A DNA stretch of 22,989 bases, from the IMG/VR virus record IMGVR_UViG_3300038696_000309, positions 1-22,989 of that record. One strand, given 5' to 3'. Below the pieces are notes generated by a model that saw nothing but the letters and a program-made list of their open reading frames with translations, did not search any database and was not told the origin of the DNA. Of this stretch, positions 13,577 through 21,965 are shown in pieces. Every line of letters begins with the position of its first letter. The first letter of the stretch is position 1. This DNA comes from a virus. The translations under genes and the position numbers were made by a program.

Positions 13577-16016
13577 AAAACGCGTCTCAGTCCGCCTCGT
13601 CGCGGAAGGCGGCCGCCAAGTGCGCGCCGAGCTGGAAGGTGTGGGCGAGGCAGGCGCGCGGGGCTTCGGGCGGCTGTCGCGCGAGATGGACCTCGCCAAT
13701 GCGCGCGTTTCCGCCTTCGCCCGCCGCGCCACCCTGGCTGCCGCTGCCGCCACAGCTGCACTGGCCGCAGCCGGGGCCGCGATGATCAGGTCCGGGCTAC
13801 AGACCGTCGATGCGCAGGCCAAGCTGGCTCAGTCACTTGGCACCACAGTCGCTTCCATCCAGACGCTGGAGCGCGCGGGCGAGTTGGCCGGTGTGTCGAT
13901 GTCCGGGATCGAACAGGCGACCAAGGATCTGACACGCCGCCTCAGCCAGGCGGCTGCCGGGACCGGCCTCGCGGCAGACGCGTTGGACCGGCTCGGGTTG
14001 TCGGCCTCCGATCTGATTGCCCTGCCGCTGGACCAGCGCGTCGGTGCGATCAACGCGGCCATTGAAGCATTTGTGCCCGCCGCCCAGCGCGCCGCCGTTG
14101 CAGGACAGTTGTTCGGCGAGGAGGGCTCCATCGCCATGTCGCGCATCGACACAGCGACGCTGCGCCAAGCGACAGAGGATGTCCTTGCCTTTGGCGTCGT
14201 TGTCTCGGAGCAGGACGCCGATCAGATCGAGCGGACCAATGATGCGATCTCCCGGCTTGGGCTGATCTGGCGCGGCGTGTCGAACCAGCTGGCGGTCGCC
14301 GCAGCCCCGGCGCTGGAAGCAGTCGCAAATGCGCTGGCCGCCGTCGCCCGCACGACCGGCCCGGTCGGCATCGCGATCACGGCCACCTTCGACAACATCG
14401 GACGCCTGACCACCTACGCCGCAACCTTTGCCGCCGTGATGGCAGGGCGCTGGGTGGCCGGAATGGCTGCAGCCGCGCTCTCGGTGCGCGGGCTTGCCAC
14501 GGCCCTCGTCTTCCTGCGTGGCGCGCTCATCCGAACCGGGATCGGCGCGCTGATCGTCGGCGCGGGCGAGTTGGTCTATCAGTTCACCCGGCTTATGGCC
14601 GGTGCCGGTGGCTTTGGTAACGCGATGGGTTTGCTCTCCGACCTCGCCTCCGAGGTGTGGGGGCGTATTGGCCTCGCGCTTGATGCGGCGCTGGCCCGAA
14701 TGGCGGCGGGCTGGGAGGGAATGAAGGCCACCGCGCTGACGGCGCTCGACGGTGCCCTCACCGGCGTGTTCAGCTTTGGTGACCGGTCGGTGGCCGTGTT
14801 CCAGGGCGCGTTCGAAGCCATGAAGGCGATCTGGGGGCGGCTCCCCGGTGCCATTGGCGACTTCGCGTTTCAGGCGGCAAACGGGCTGATCAGCGGGGTT
14901 GAGTCGATGCTGAACGGTGTTGTCACCCGGATCAATGGCTTCATTACGACGCTGAACGCAGCGCTGGACCTGCTTCCTGAATGGGCCACCGGCGAAGGCG
15001 GCGTGCGGATCGGCACGCTTGATCCAGTGGCACTCGGCGGGATCGACAACCCTTTCGCGGGTGCAGCAGAGGCGGCCGGTGCTGCGGCAGCCGATGCATT
15101 CTCGGCAGCCCTCGGGCGGACTTACGTCGATACGCCTGATCTGGGACTTGCGGCGGCAGCCGACGATGCCCGCGCCCGGGCCGATGGCTACCGTGAGGCG
15201 GCAGGCATGCTTGCCGATGCGGCTGGTCGCCCATTGGCGAGTTGGCAGGCGCTGCGTGATGCAATGGCCAGCGCTGGGACCGAGGCCGAAACAGTCCTCG
15301 CGGATGCTGCCACTTCGGCAGATGCTCTCGGTCTAGAACTTGATGAGACGGCCGCCGCTGCCGGTGGTGCCGGTGCTGCCGCGCGCGCAGCCGGGGCCAC
15401 AGCCGCCGAAGGTGCGGAGCAGGCTGCAACCGGCTGGGGCGCGGTCATGGCTGCTCTTGCCGATTATGCGGCCAAGGCCCGCGACATCGGCGGCGATATC
15501 GGCCAGACGCTAGTCGGTGCGTTCGAGAGCGCAGAGAACGCCGTCGGCGACTTCGTCAATACCGGCAAGCTGGATTTTAGCGGCCTCGTCACATCGATGA
15601 TCGCTGATCTGGCCAAGCTGGCCGCGCGGCGCTTTATCCTCGGGCCGATCGCCGATGCGTTGTCGGGTGCCTTTGGCGGCGCGGGCGGATTGTTTGCGAA
15701 CATCCTGCATTCGGGCGGCACAGTTGGCGTCGCAGGTAGCAGCCGGATGGTGCCTGCCATGGCCTTTGCCGGAGCCCCGCGCATGCATTCGGGTGGCTGG
15801 GCAGGCCTCAAGCCTGACGAAGTTCCTGCGATCCTTCAACGTGGGGAGCGCGTCCTCTCCCGCCGGGAGGCCGCTGGCTATGGCCGAGGGCAAAGTGTTG
15901 CTCCGAATATCTCGGTGACGATCATGTCGCGTGACGCTGAAAGCTTCAGGCAATCCCGCACCCAAGTCGCAGCCGACATTGCCCGGGCCGTATCCCTCGG
16001 CAGGAGGGGGATGTGA
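13569..16016 (+). CDS. tail tape measure protein, lambda gpH-like
   Basis: This is an 815-residue protein from ATG 13569, chosen over GTG 13566 because GGAAGGA lies about 7 nt upstream of the ATG. It is rich in Ala and helices. Residues about 1-60 (VSVRLVAEGGRQVRAELEGVG) resemble the N-terminus of lambda-type tape measures. A hydrophobic Ala-rich segment follows at about 54-73, and a longer group of hydrophobic helices lies at about 280-340 (TYAATFAAVMAGRWVAGMAA, LRTGIGALIVGAGEL-like). The C-terminal part (FANILHSGGTVGVAGSSRMV, HSGGWAGLKPDEVPAILQRG) is the conserved end of lambda gpH-type proteins. It sets tail length and is probably released into the cell envelope during DNA injection. Confidence 0.92.
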   Translation: MAEKRVSVRLVAEGGRQVRAELEGVGEAGARGFGRLSREMDLANARVSAFARRATLAAAAATAALAAAGAAMIRSGLQTVDAQAKLAQSLGTTVASIQTLERAGELAGVSMSGIEQATKDLTRRLSQAAAGTGLAADALDRLGLSASDLIALPLDQRVGAINAAIEAFVPAAQRAAVAGQLFGEEGSIAMSRIDTATLRQATEDVLAFGVVVSEQDADQIERTNDAISRLGLIWRGVSNQLAVAAAPALEAVANALAAVARTTGPVGIAITATFDNIGRLTTYAATFAAVMAGRWVAGMAAAALSVRGLATALVFLRGALIRTGIGALIVGAGELVYQFTRLMAGAGGFGNAMGLLSDLASEVWGRIGLALDAALARMAAGWEGMKATALTALDGALTGVFSFGDRSVAVFQGAFEAMKAIWGRLPGAIGDFAFQAANGLISGVESMLNGVVTRINGFITTLNAALDLLPEWATGEGGVRIGTLDPVALGGIDNPFAGAAEAAGAAAADAFSAALGRTYVDTPDLGLAAAADDARARADGYREAAGMLADAAGRPLASWQALRDAMASAGTEAETVLADAATSADALGLELDETAAAAGGAGAAARAAGATAAEGAEQAATGWGAVMAALADYAAKARDIGGDIGQTLVGAFESAENAVGDFVNTGKLDFSGLVTSMIADLAKLAARRFILGPIADALSGAFGGAGGLFANILHSGGTVGVAGSSRMVPAMAFAGAPRMHSGGWAGLKPDEVPAILQRGERVLSRREAAGYGRGQSVAPNISVTIMSRDAESFRQSRTQVAADIARAVSLGRRGM

Positions 16017-16642
16017 TGGCGTTTCACGAGGTGCGCTTCGCGGACAACATCAGCCGCGGCGCGCGCGGCGGCCCCGAACGGCGCACGCAGGTGGTCGAAC
16101 TGGCAAGCGGCGACGAAGAGCGCAACGCCAGCTGGGCCAACTCGCGTCGCCGCTATGATGTGGCCTACGGCATCCGCCGCGCTGACGATCTGGCAGCGGT
16201 CGTCGCCTTCTTCGAGGCCCGCAACGGCCGCCTGCATGGGTTTCGTTACAAGGATTGGGCCGACTACAAGTCTTGCCTTCCCTCGCAGGCGGTCACCCCA
16301 ACCGACCAGCCCATCGGAACCGGCAATGGGGCCGTCACCACCTTCGCCCTGCTGAAACGCTATGCCTCCGGCGCCCAAAGCTGGACCCGCGCCATCGCCA
16401 AACCGGTCGCGGGCAGCGTTCGCCTCGCCCTGAACGGCGTCGAGCAGATGTCGGGCTGGAGCGCAGACACGACCACCGGCAGCGTGAGTTTTGCCACCGC
16501 CCCGGGTGCGGGTGTCACGATTACGGCTGGCTTCGAATTCGATGTGCCCGTCCGCTTCGACACCGACACGCTCGACGTGACCCTCGATATCGAGCGGCTA
16601 GGGTCGATCACCTCCATTCCCCTCCTGGAGATCCGCAGATGA
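16016..16642 (+). CDS. DUF2460 distal tail protein (GTA gp12-like)
   Basis: This is a 208-residue protein. ATG 16016 overlaps the tape measure stop (TGATG) and follows AGGAGG, so it is preferred over GTG 16013. The N-terminus (FHEVRFADNISRGARGGPERR) and the block RRADDLAAVVAFFEARNGRL-HGFRYKDWADYKS are signatures of the DUF2460 family (TIGR02217). In GTA-type particles this protein forms the distal ring that connects the tube to the baseplate hub. The last part (FDTDTLDVTLDIERLGSITSIPLLEIR) is the usual family C-terminus. It is the first of four genes that keep the order of the Rhodobacterales GTA gp12-gp15 cassette and overlap each other at start and stop codons. Confidence 0.94.
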   Translation: MAFHEVRFADNISRGARGGPERRTQVVELASGDEERNASWANSRRRYDVAYGIRRADDLAAVVAFFEARNGRLHGFRYKDWADYKSCLPSQAVTPTDQPIGTGNGAVTTFALLKRYASGAQSWTRAIAKPVAGSVRLALNGVEQMSGWSADTTTGSVSFATAPGAGVTITAGFEFDVPVRFDTDTLDVTLDIERLGSITSIPLLEIRR

Positions 16643-17523
16643 AATCTCTTTCCCCCGCGCTGCAAGCCCATCTCGACGATGGCACCACTACGCTATCCTG
16701 GTGTTGGCGGATTACGCGCAGCGACAGCGTGGCGCTGGGCTTCACCGATCATGACGGCGCCCTCAGTTTCGATGGCACGGACTTTGAGCCCGAAAGCGGG
16801 TTCGCCGCCTCGGAAATCCGCGCAGGTTCCGACCTTGCCGTCGATGCACAGGATGCGACGGGCGTGCTGACCTCAGATCGGATCACGGAAACCGACATCC
16901 TTGACGGGCGCTGGGACAACGCAGCGGTGGAACTCTGGCGGATCAACTGGGCCGACACCAACCAGCGCGTACTTTTGCGCCGGGGTGCGGTGGGGCAAAT
17001 CCGCCGTGGTCGCATGGCCTTCGTGGCCGAGGTCCGGTCGCTGGCGCATGTGTTGGGCCAGACGGTGGGGCGAACGTTTCAGGCGGGGTGTGACGCGTCT
17101 CTGGGCGACGCGCGCTGCGGGATCAATCTGGAAAACGCTATCTACAAGGGCAGCGGCGTAGTCACAGACCTGCTGCGCGACCGGGCGTTCCTGGCCTCGG
17201 GGCTGTCGGTGTTTGATGCGGGCTGGTTCACGGCTGGCACCCTGACGTGGACCAGTGGTGCAAATACAGGGCGAATCATCGAAGTGCTTAGCCACGGCCT
17301 GACCGATGCCATCGCGACCCTGACCCTGCTGGAAGCCCCTGTGCGCGCCATCGCCGAGGGCGACAGCTTCATCGCGCGGGCTGGTTGCGACAAGCGCATC
17401 GCCACGTGTGGGGCGAAGTTTGCCAACACTGCCAACTTCCGCGGCTTCCCCAACATCCCGGGTCAGGACGCAGTGCTGCGCTATGCCAGCCAAGATGGCG
17501 GCCATGAAGGAGAGGTGCTGTGA
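16639..17523 (+). CDS. DUF2163 tail hub protein (GTA gp13-like)
   Basis: This 294-residue protein starts at ATG 16639, which overlaps the previous stop as ATGA. N-terminal family motifs are HLDDGTTTLSWCWRITRSD and GFTDHDGALSFDG; the middle has GAVGQIRRGRMAFVAEVRSL. Four cysteines lie in two spaced pairs, C151/C160 (QAGCDASLGDARCG) and C250/C257 (AGCDKRIATCG), followed by the strongly conserved FRGFPNIPGQDA. In the GTA the homologous protein forms the hub of the baseplate. The cysteines are placed so that they could bind an iron-sulfur cluster or metal, which I recall for the GTA hub but cannot verify here. It matches the expected length of the TIGR02218 family. Confidence 0.94.
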   Translation: MKSLSPALQAHLDDGTTTLSWCWRITRSDSVALGFTDHDGALSFDGTDFEPESGFAASEIRAGSDLAVDAQDATGVLTSDRITETDILDGRWDNAAVELWRINWADTNQRVLLRRGAVGQIRRGRMAFVAEVRSLAHVLGQTVGRTFQAGCDASLGDARCGINLENAIYKGSGVVTDLLRDRAFLASGLSVFDAGWFTAGTLTWTSGANTGRIIEVLSHGLTDAIATLTLLEAPVRAIAEGDSFIARAGCDKRIATCGAKFANTANFRGFPNIPGQDAVLRYASQDGGHEGEVL

Positions 17524-17975
17524 CGTCATTCCAATCTGCAGCCAACCCAGACGTCGTTGTCGCTACCGCCCGCAACTGGCTCTGCACGCCGTACCACGAT
17601 CAAGCCAGCCTGCGCGGGGTCGGCTGCGACTGTCTTGGCTTGGCGCGCGGTGTCTGGCGCGACATGTTCGGGGACGAGCCTTTCCCGATCCCACCCTACA
17701 GCCGCGATTGGGGCGAGACCGGGCCTCGCGAGGTACTGGCCGAGGGGGCACGGGCGATGATGTCGGAAATCCCCATTTCCGAGGCTGGTCCCGGCGCGCT
17801 GGTCCTGTTCCGCATGGCGCCGCGCGCCATCGCCAAGCATGTCGGGTTCCTGACGGCGCCTGACCGCTTCATCCATGCCTATGAGCGGCTGGGCGTCGTC
17901 GAGGAAATCCTGACCCCGGTCTGGCGGCGGCGCATCGCCTTCGCCTTCCTGTTCCCACCCTCCGGCAGCATCTGA
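17520..17975 (+). CDS. NlpC/P60 family tail peptidase (GTA gp14-like)
   Basis: This 151-residue protein starts at GTG 17520, overlapping the hub gene stop as GTGA. ATARNWLCTPYHDQASLRGVG is followed by GCDCLGLARGVWRDMFG, which carries the catalytic cysteine C38 of the NlpC/P60 papain-like fold. The histidine is H107 in AKHVGFL. The family (TIGR02219, phage cell-wall peptidase) cuts peptide stems of peptidoglycan. Placed in the tail tip, it would open a local hole in the cell wall during DNA delivery. Length and motifs are complete, so it should be active. Confidence 0.94.
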   Translation: MTSFQSAANPDVVVATARNWLCTPYHDQASLRGVGCDCLGLARGVWRDMFGDEPFPIPPYSRDWGETGPREVLAEGARAMMSEIPISEAGPGALVLFRMAPRAIAKHVGFLTAPDRFIHAYERLGVVEEILTPVWRRRIAFAFLFPPSGSI

Positions 17976-17985
17976 AAGTCCTCAC

Positions 17986-20900
17986 ATGGCAGCTCTTGTA
18001 CTCGGCGCGGCTGGCGCCGCGGTCGGTGGTTCCATCGGCGGCACTCTCCTTGGTGTCAGCTCCGTCACAATCGGTGGATTCATCGGATCGAGCGTCGGGT
18101 CCTTGGTCGACGACTGGATCGTGTCGTCCCTCGCGCCCGCCCAGCGGATCGAGGGCGCGCGGCTGGATGGCCTGCGCATCACTTCTGCAACCGAAGGGGC
18201 TGTGATCCCGCGCCTTTTTGGCCGGATGCGGATTGGTGGAAACATCATCTGGGCCACGGATTTTCGCGAGGAGACCAACACGACCAGTCAGGGCGGCGGC
18301 AAAGGTGGCGGGCCCAAGGTCACAACGACTGCGTACGTCTACTATGCCAGCTTCGCAGTCGCACTCTGCGAAGGGGAGATCACCGGCATCGGCCGCGTCT
18401 GGGCCGATGGCAAACCGATGGACATGACCGGCGTCACCTGGCGCTGGTATCCCGGCGATGAGACCCAGACTGCTGACCCGTTCATTGCAGCCAAGATGGG
18501 GGCCGCCAACACCCCGGCCTATCGCGGCACGGCATATGTGGTTTTCGAGGAACTGGACCTCAGCGCCTTCGGCAACCGCTTGCCCCAGATCAGCTTTGAG
18601 GTGTTCCGGCCCCTGGCGGATGCTGACACTGCCGAAGGGTTGGTGAAGGCCGTGACCCTGATCCCGGCCTCGGGCGAGTTCAGCTATGCGACGTCCCCGG
18701 TCAAGAAATCTTCTGGCGCAGGCGGCGCGACCACTGCTGAAAACCTGAACGCGATTGCTGATACCGCCGACATCGTTGTGGCGCTGGACCGGCTGCAATC
18801 CATGGCCCCGGCCGTGGAATCTGTGTCGCTCGTTGTGGCATGGTTTGGTGACGACCTGCGCGCTGGGAACTGCAAGGTGCGTCCCGGTGTGGAGGTCGCC
18901 GCCAAGACCACCACGCCCTCGGCATGGTCCGTGAATGGTGTCAGCCGCGCCAATGTCTTTCTGGTCAGCCGGGATGCCGAGGACCGCCCGGTCTATGGCG
19001 GAACCCCGGCTGATTTCGCGGTGGTGCAGGCGATACGGGAAATGAAGGCACGCGGCCTGCGCGTCACCTTCTATCCGTTCATCCTGATGGATGTGCCCTC
19101 CGGCAATACCAAACCCAATCCTTACAGCGCCAATGCCGCCAGTGTCGGTCAGCCGACTTTCCCCTGGCGCGGCCGGATCACCTGTTCCCCAGCGGCGGGC
19201 TATGCAGGAACCGTCGACAAAACCGCCGCGGCGGCCACGCAAGTGTCGGCGCTGTTCGGCACCGCTACGCCCGCCAGCTTCAGTATTTCCGGCGAAACCG
19301 TTAGCTGGACCGGCTTGGCCGGGGAATGGTCCCTGCGCCGGATGATCCTGCACTATGCGCATCTGTGCAAAGCCGCCGGGGGCGTCGATGCCTTTCTGAT
19401 CGGATCGGAAATGCCGGGCCTGACCACGATCCGCTCGGGCGCCAGCAGCTATCCCGCGGTCGCCACCTTCAAATCGCTCGCCGCTGATGTGCGCACGATC
19501 TTCGGCGCGGGCACCAAGATTGGCTATGCGTCCGACTGGTCGGAATACTTCGGGCACCATCCTGCCGACGGGTCCGGCGACGTGTTCTTCCACCTCGATC
19601 CACTCTGGTCGGACGCCAACATCGATTTCATCGGCATCGACAACTATATGCCGCTGTCGGACTGGCGCGATGGCTTTGATCATGCCGATGCTGCATTGGC
19701 CCCGGCGATCTATGACCGTGCCTATCTGCAATCCAACATCACCGGTGGTGAGGGGTTTGACTGGTTCTATGCCAGCCCGGCTGACCGCGCCGCGCAGGTC
19801 CGGACGCCGATTACGGACGGCAGCGCGGGGAAACCTTGGGTCTTCCGCTATAAGGATCTGCGGACCTGGTGGTCGAACGCGCATTACAACCGCCCGGCCG
19901 GGGTCGAGAGCGGAAGCCCGACGTCATGGGTGCCGCAGTCAAAGCCAATCTGGTTCACCGAACTCGGCTGCCCGGCGATTGACCGTGGCCCCAACCAGCC
20001 GAACGTGTTCTTTGATCCAAAATCGTCGGAGAGCTTCACGCCGTATTTCTCGCGCGGTTGGCGGGATGACGCGATCCAGAGGGCCTATCTGGAAGCGACA
20101 TATCTGTACTGGGGTGCCGCAGCGAACAATCCCGTGTCCGCAGTCTATGGCAGCAGGATGGTCAGAGTGCCGGAATGCGCCGCCTGGACTTGGGATGCGC
20201 GGCCCTATCCGTTCTTTCCGGAACTAACTGACGTCTGGACGGACGGCCCGAACTGGCGGCTCGGGCATTGGTTGACCGGGCGGCTGGGCGCGGTCTCGCT
20301 GGCGGCCCTCGTCCGACACCTTTGCCTGCGCACAGGAATGCCCGAGGAACTGATCGACGTCTCCGGCCTTTGGGGTGCGGTTGAAGGCTATGTGATATCC
20401 GCACTGGAGGCCCCGAGGGCGTCGATTTCCACGCTGGCCCGGCACTTCGGCTTCGATGCCGTGGAGAGCGAAGGGCGCATCAAGTTCCTGATGCGGGGCC
20501 GCATTGCCGGTTTGACCATTACCCCAGACGGCATGGTGGCCCCGGCCTCGGCGCAGGGCGACGTGATGGAACTGACGCGCGCGCAGGAAACCGAACTGCC
20601 GCAGGCCCTGAAATGGCAGATTGCCCGCGCCGATGAGGATTACGACGCAGCACAGGTCGAAGCGCGCCGCATCACTGTCGACACCACGCGCATCGCCTCG
20701 GAGGCGTTCCCGATGGCGGTGCCACCCGAAGAAGCTGAACGGCGCTGCCGTCGCGCGCTGATGGAGGCGTGGGTTGGGCGCGAGAGTGCCGTGTTCCGCT
20801 TGCCGCCCTCGCGGCTGGCGCTGGATCCCTGCGACGTGATCGTCCTCAACCACGACGGCCGCCTGACAGAATTGCGCCTCGTATCCATCGCGGACTCGGA

Positions 20901-21957
20901 CCTGCGCAGCATCGATGCCGTGCGCCAGGACCGCGCGGTCTACGACCTGTCTCCCGGAGAGCCACGCCCAGCGTCGCTGTCGACGCCCACTGTATTCGGC
21001 ACGCCTGACGTCGTCCTGTTGGACCTGCCGCAGCTGCGTGAGGATCAACCGGCGCACCGGCCCTTGGTCGCTGCCCATGCCAAGCCATGGCCGGGCGGGA
21101 TCGCGGTCTACCGCAGCGCCGCAACCGACGGCTTTGCCCTGCTGACCAGCTTTGGCACGCGGGCGCGGTTGGGCGTGCTCGCAGCTGACTTCTATGCAGG
21201 GCCGGTCTCGAGGTTAGATCTCGGCAATGCGTTGGTCATTGATCTATATTCTGGCACCTTCGAGAGCGTCACAGACATCGCACTGCTGGGCGGGGCGAAC
21301 GCGCTGGCCATCGAGACCAGCGCTGGGGAGTGGGAAATCGTCCAGGCAGGGGCCGCCGAGTTGATTGCGCCAGGGCGCTATCGACTTACGCGGCTGCTGC
21401 GCGGGCAGCGCGGTACTGAAGATGCAGTTGCCAGCGTCGTTGCCACCGGCGCGCGGGTGGTGGTGCTCGATACAGCCCTTGTCAACTTGCCGATTTCTGA
21501 AGCCGATCTCGGTCGGCCTTGGAACTGGCGCATTGGCCCAGCCTCTCGACCAGTCAGCGACGAAACCTTTGTCGCCACCACCTTCACCCCCGAGGGCGCT
21601 GGGCTGCGGCCGTTCTCAGTGGGCCATGTCGAACAGCCTTGGCGCACCGCGCGCAATCCCGGTGATCTGACCATCCGATGGACACGGCGGTCACGATCCA
21701 TTGCCGCCGACAACTGGGGCGCGGGCAATGTGCCTTTGGCAGAAGACAGCGAAGCCTACGAGGTGGAAATCCGTGATGGCGGGGTAGTAAAACGCATACT
21801 GCCCACTGCGACGACCAGCGTCCTCTACACCGCCGCCCAGCAGACCGCCGATTGGGGCGCGCCGCTTGGACCCGGCCAATCCCTAGCCATTCGTATCTAC
21901 CAGATCTCGGCCCTGATTGGCCGAGGTGCTGGGCATTCCGTCACCCTTACTTTCTGA
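17986..21957 (+). CDS. tail tip / host specificity protein with TIM-barrel domain (GTA gp15-like)
   Basis: This very large protein (1323 residues) starts 10 nt after the peptidase gene. The first ~45 residues are a Gly/Ala-rich hydrophobic stretch (LGAAGAAVGGSIGGTLLGVS), typical of the GTA gp15 N-terminus. Residues about 420-720 form the GTA TIM-barrel-like region, with FLIGSEMPGLTTIR, DNYMPLSDWRDGFDHAD and WFTELGCPAIDRGPNQPN (E659), which looks like a glycoside-hydrolase barrel and may contact or cleave surface sugar. Residues about 770-940 hold the phage-tail_3-type part (RTGMPEELIDVSGL, VESEGRIKFLMRG). The rest is beta-rich, ending in a GQSLAIRIYQIS stretch. It corresponds to the large central fibre/'megatron' of GTA particles and probably decides which cells the phage can attach to. 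Confidence 0.95.
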   Translation: MAALVLGAAGAAVGGSIGGTLLGVSSVTIGGFIGSSVGSLVDDWIVSSLAPAQRIEGARLDGLRITSATEGAVIPRLFGRMRIGGNIIWATDFREETNTTSQGGGKGGGPKVTTTAYVYYASFAVALCEGEITGIGRVWADGKPMDMTGVTWRWYPGDETQTADPFIAAKMGAANTPAYRGTAYVVFEELDLSAFGNRLPQISFEVFRPLADADTAEGLVKAVTLIPASGEFSYATSPVKKSSGAGGATTAENLNAIADTADIVVALDRLQSMAPAVESVSLVVAWFGDDLRAGNCKVRPGVEVAAKTTTPSAWSVNGVSRANVFLVSRDAEDRPVYGGTPADFAVVQAIREMKARGLRVTFYPFILMDVPSGNTKPNPYSANAASVGQPTFPWRGRITCSPAAGYAGTVDKTAAAATQVSALFGTATPASFSISGETVSWTGLAGEWSLRRMILHYAHLCKAAGGVDAFLIGSEMPGLTTIRSGASSYPAVATFKSLAADVRTIFGAGTKIGYASDWSEYFGHHPADGSGDVFFHLDPLWSDANIDFIGIDNYMPLSDWRDGFDHADAALAPAIYDRAYLQSNITGGEGFDWFYASPADRAAQVRTPITDGSAGKPWVFRYKDLRTWWSNAHYNRPAGVESGSPTSWVPQSKPIWFTELGCPAIDRGPNQPNVFFDPKSSESFTPYFSRGWRDDAIQRAYLEATYLYWGAAANNPVSAVYGSRMVRVPECAAWTWDARPYPFFPELTDVWTDGPNWRLGHWLTGRLGAVSLAALVRHLCLRTGMPEELIDVSGLWGAVEGYVISALEAPRASISTLARHFGFDAVESEGRIKFLMRGRIAGLTITPDGMVAPASAQGDVMELTRAQETELPQALKWQIARADEDYDAAQVEARRITVDTTRIASEAFPMAVPPEEAERRCRRALMEAWVGRESAVFRLPPSRLALDPCDVIVLNHDGRLTELRLVSIADSDLRSIDAVRQDRAVYDLSPGEPRPASLSTPTVFGTPDVVLLDLPQLREDQPAHRPLVAAHAKPWPGGIAVYRSAATDGFALLTSFGTRARLGVLAADFYAGPVSRLDLGNALVIDLYSGTFESVTDIALLGGANALAIETSAGEWEIVQAGAAELIAPGRYRLTRLLRGQRGTEDAVASVVATGARVVVLDTALVNLPISEADLGRPWNWRIGPASRPVSDETFVATTFTPEGAGLRPFSVGHVEQPWRTARNPGDLTIRWTRRSRSIAADNWGAGNVPLAEDSEAYEVEIRDGGVVKRILPTATTSVLYTAAQQTADWGAPLGPGQSLAIRIYQISALIGRGAGHSVTLTF

Positions 21958-21965
21958 AGGCAATC

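Noticed and set aside
17869-19884. 671-codon open frame on the minus strand opposite the tail-tip gene
   Set aside because: High GC creates long antisense open frames. The translation is Arg/Gly/His-rich without any family motif, while the plus strand has a clear GTA-like protein through the same interval.
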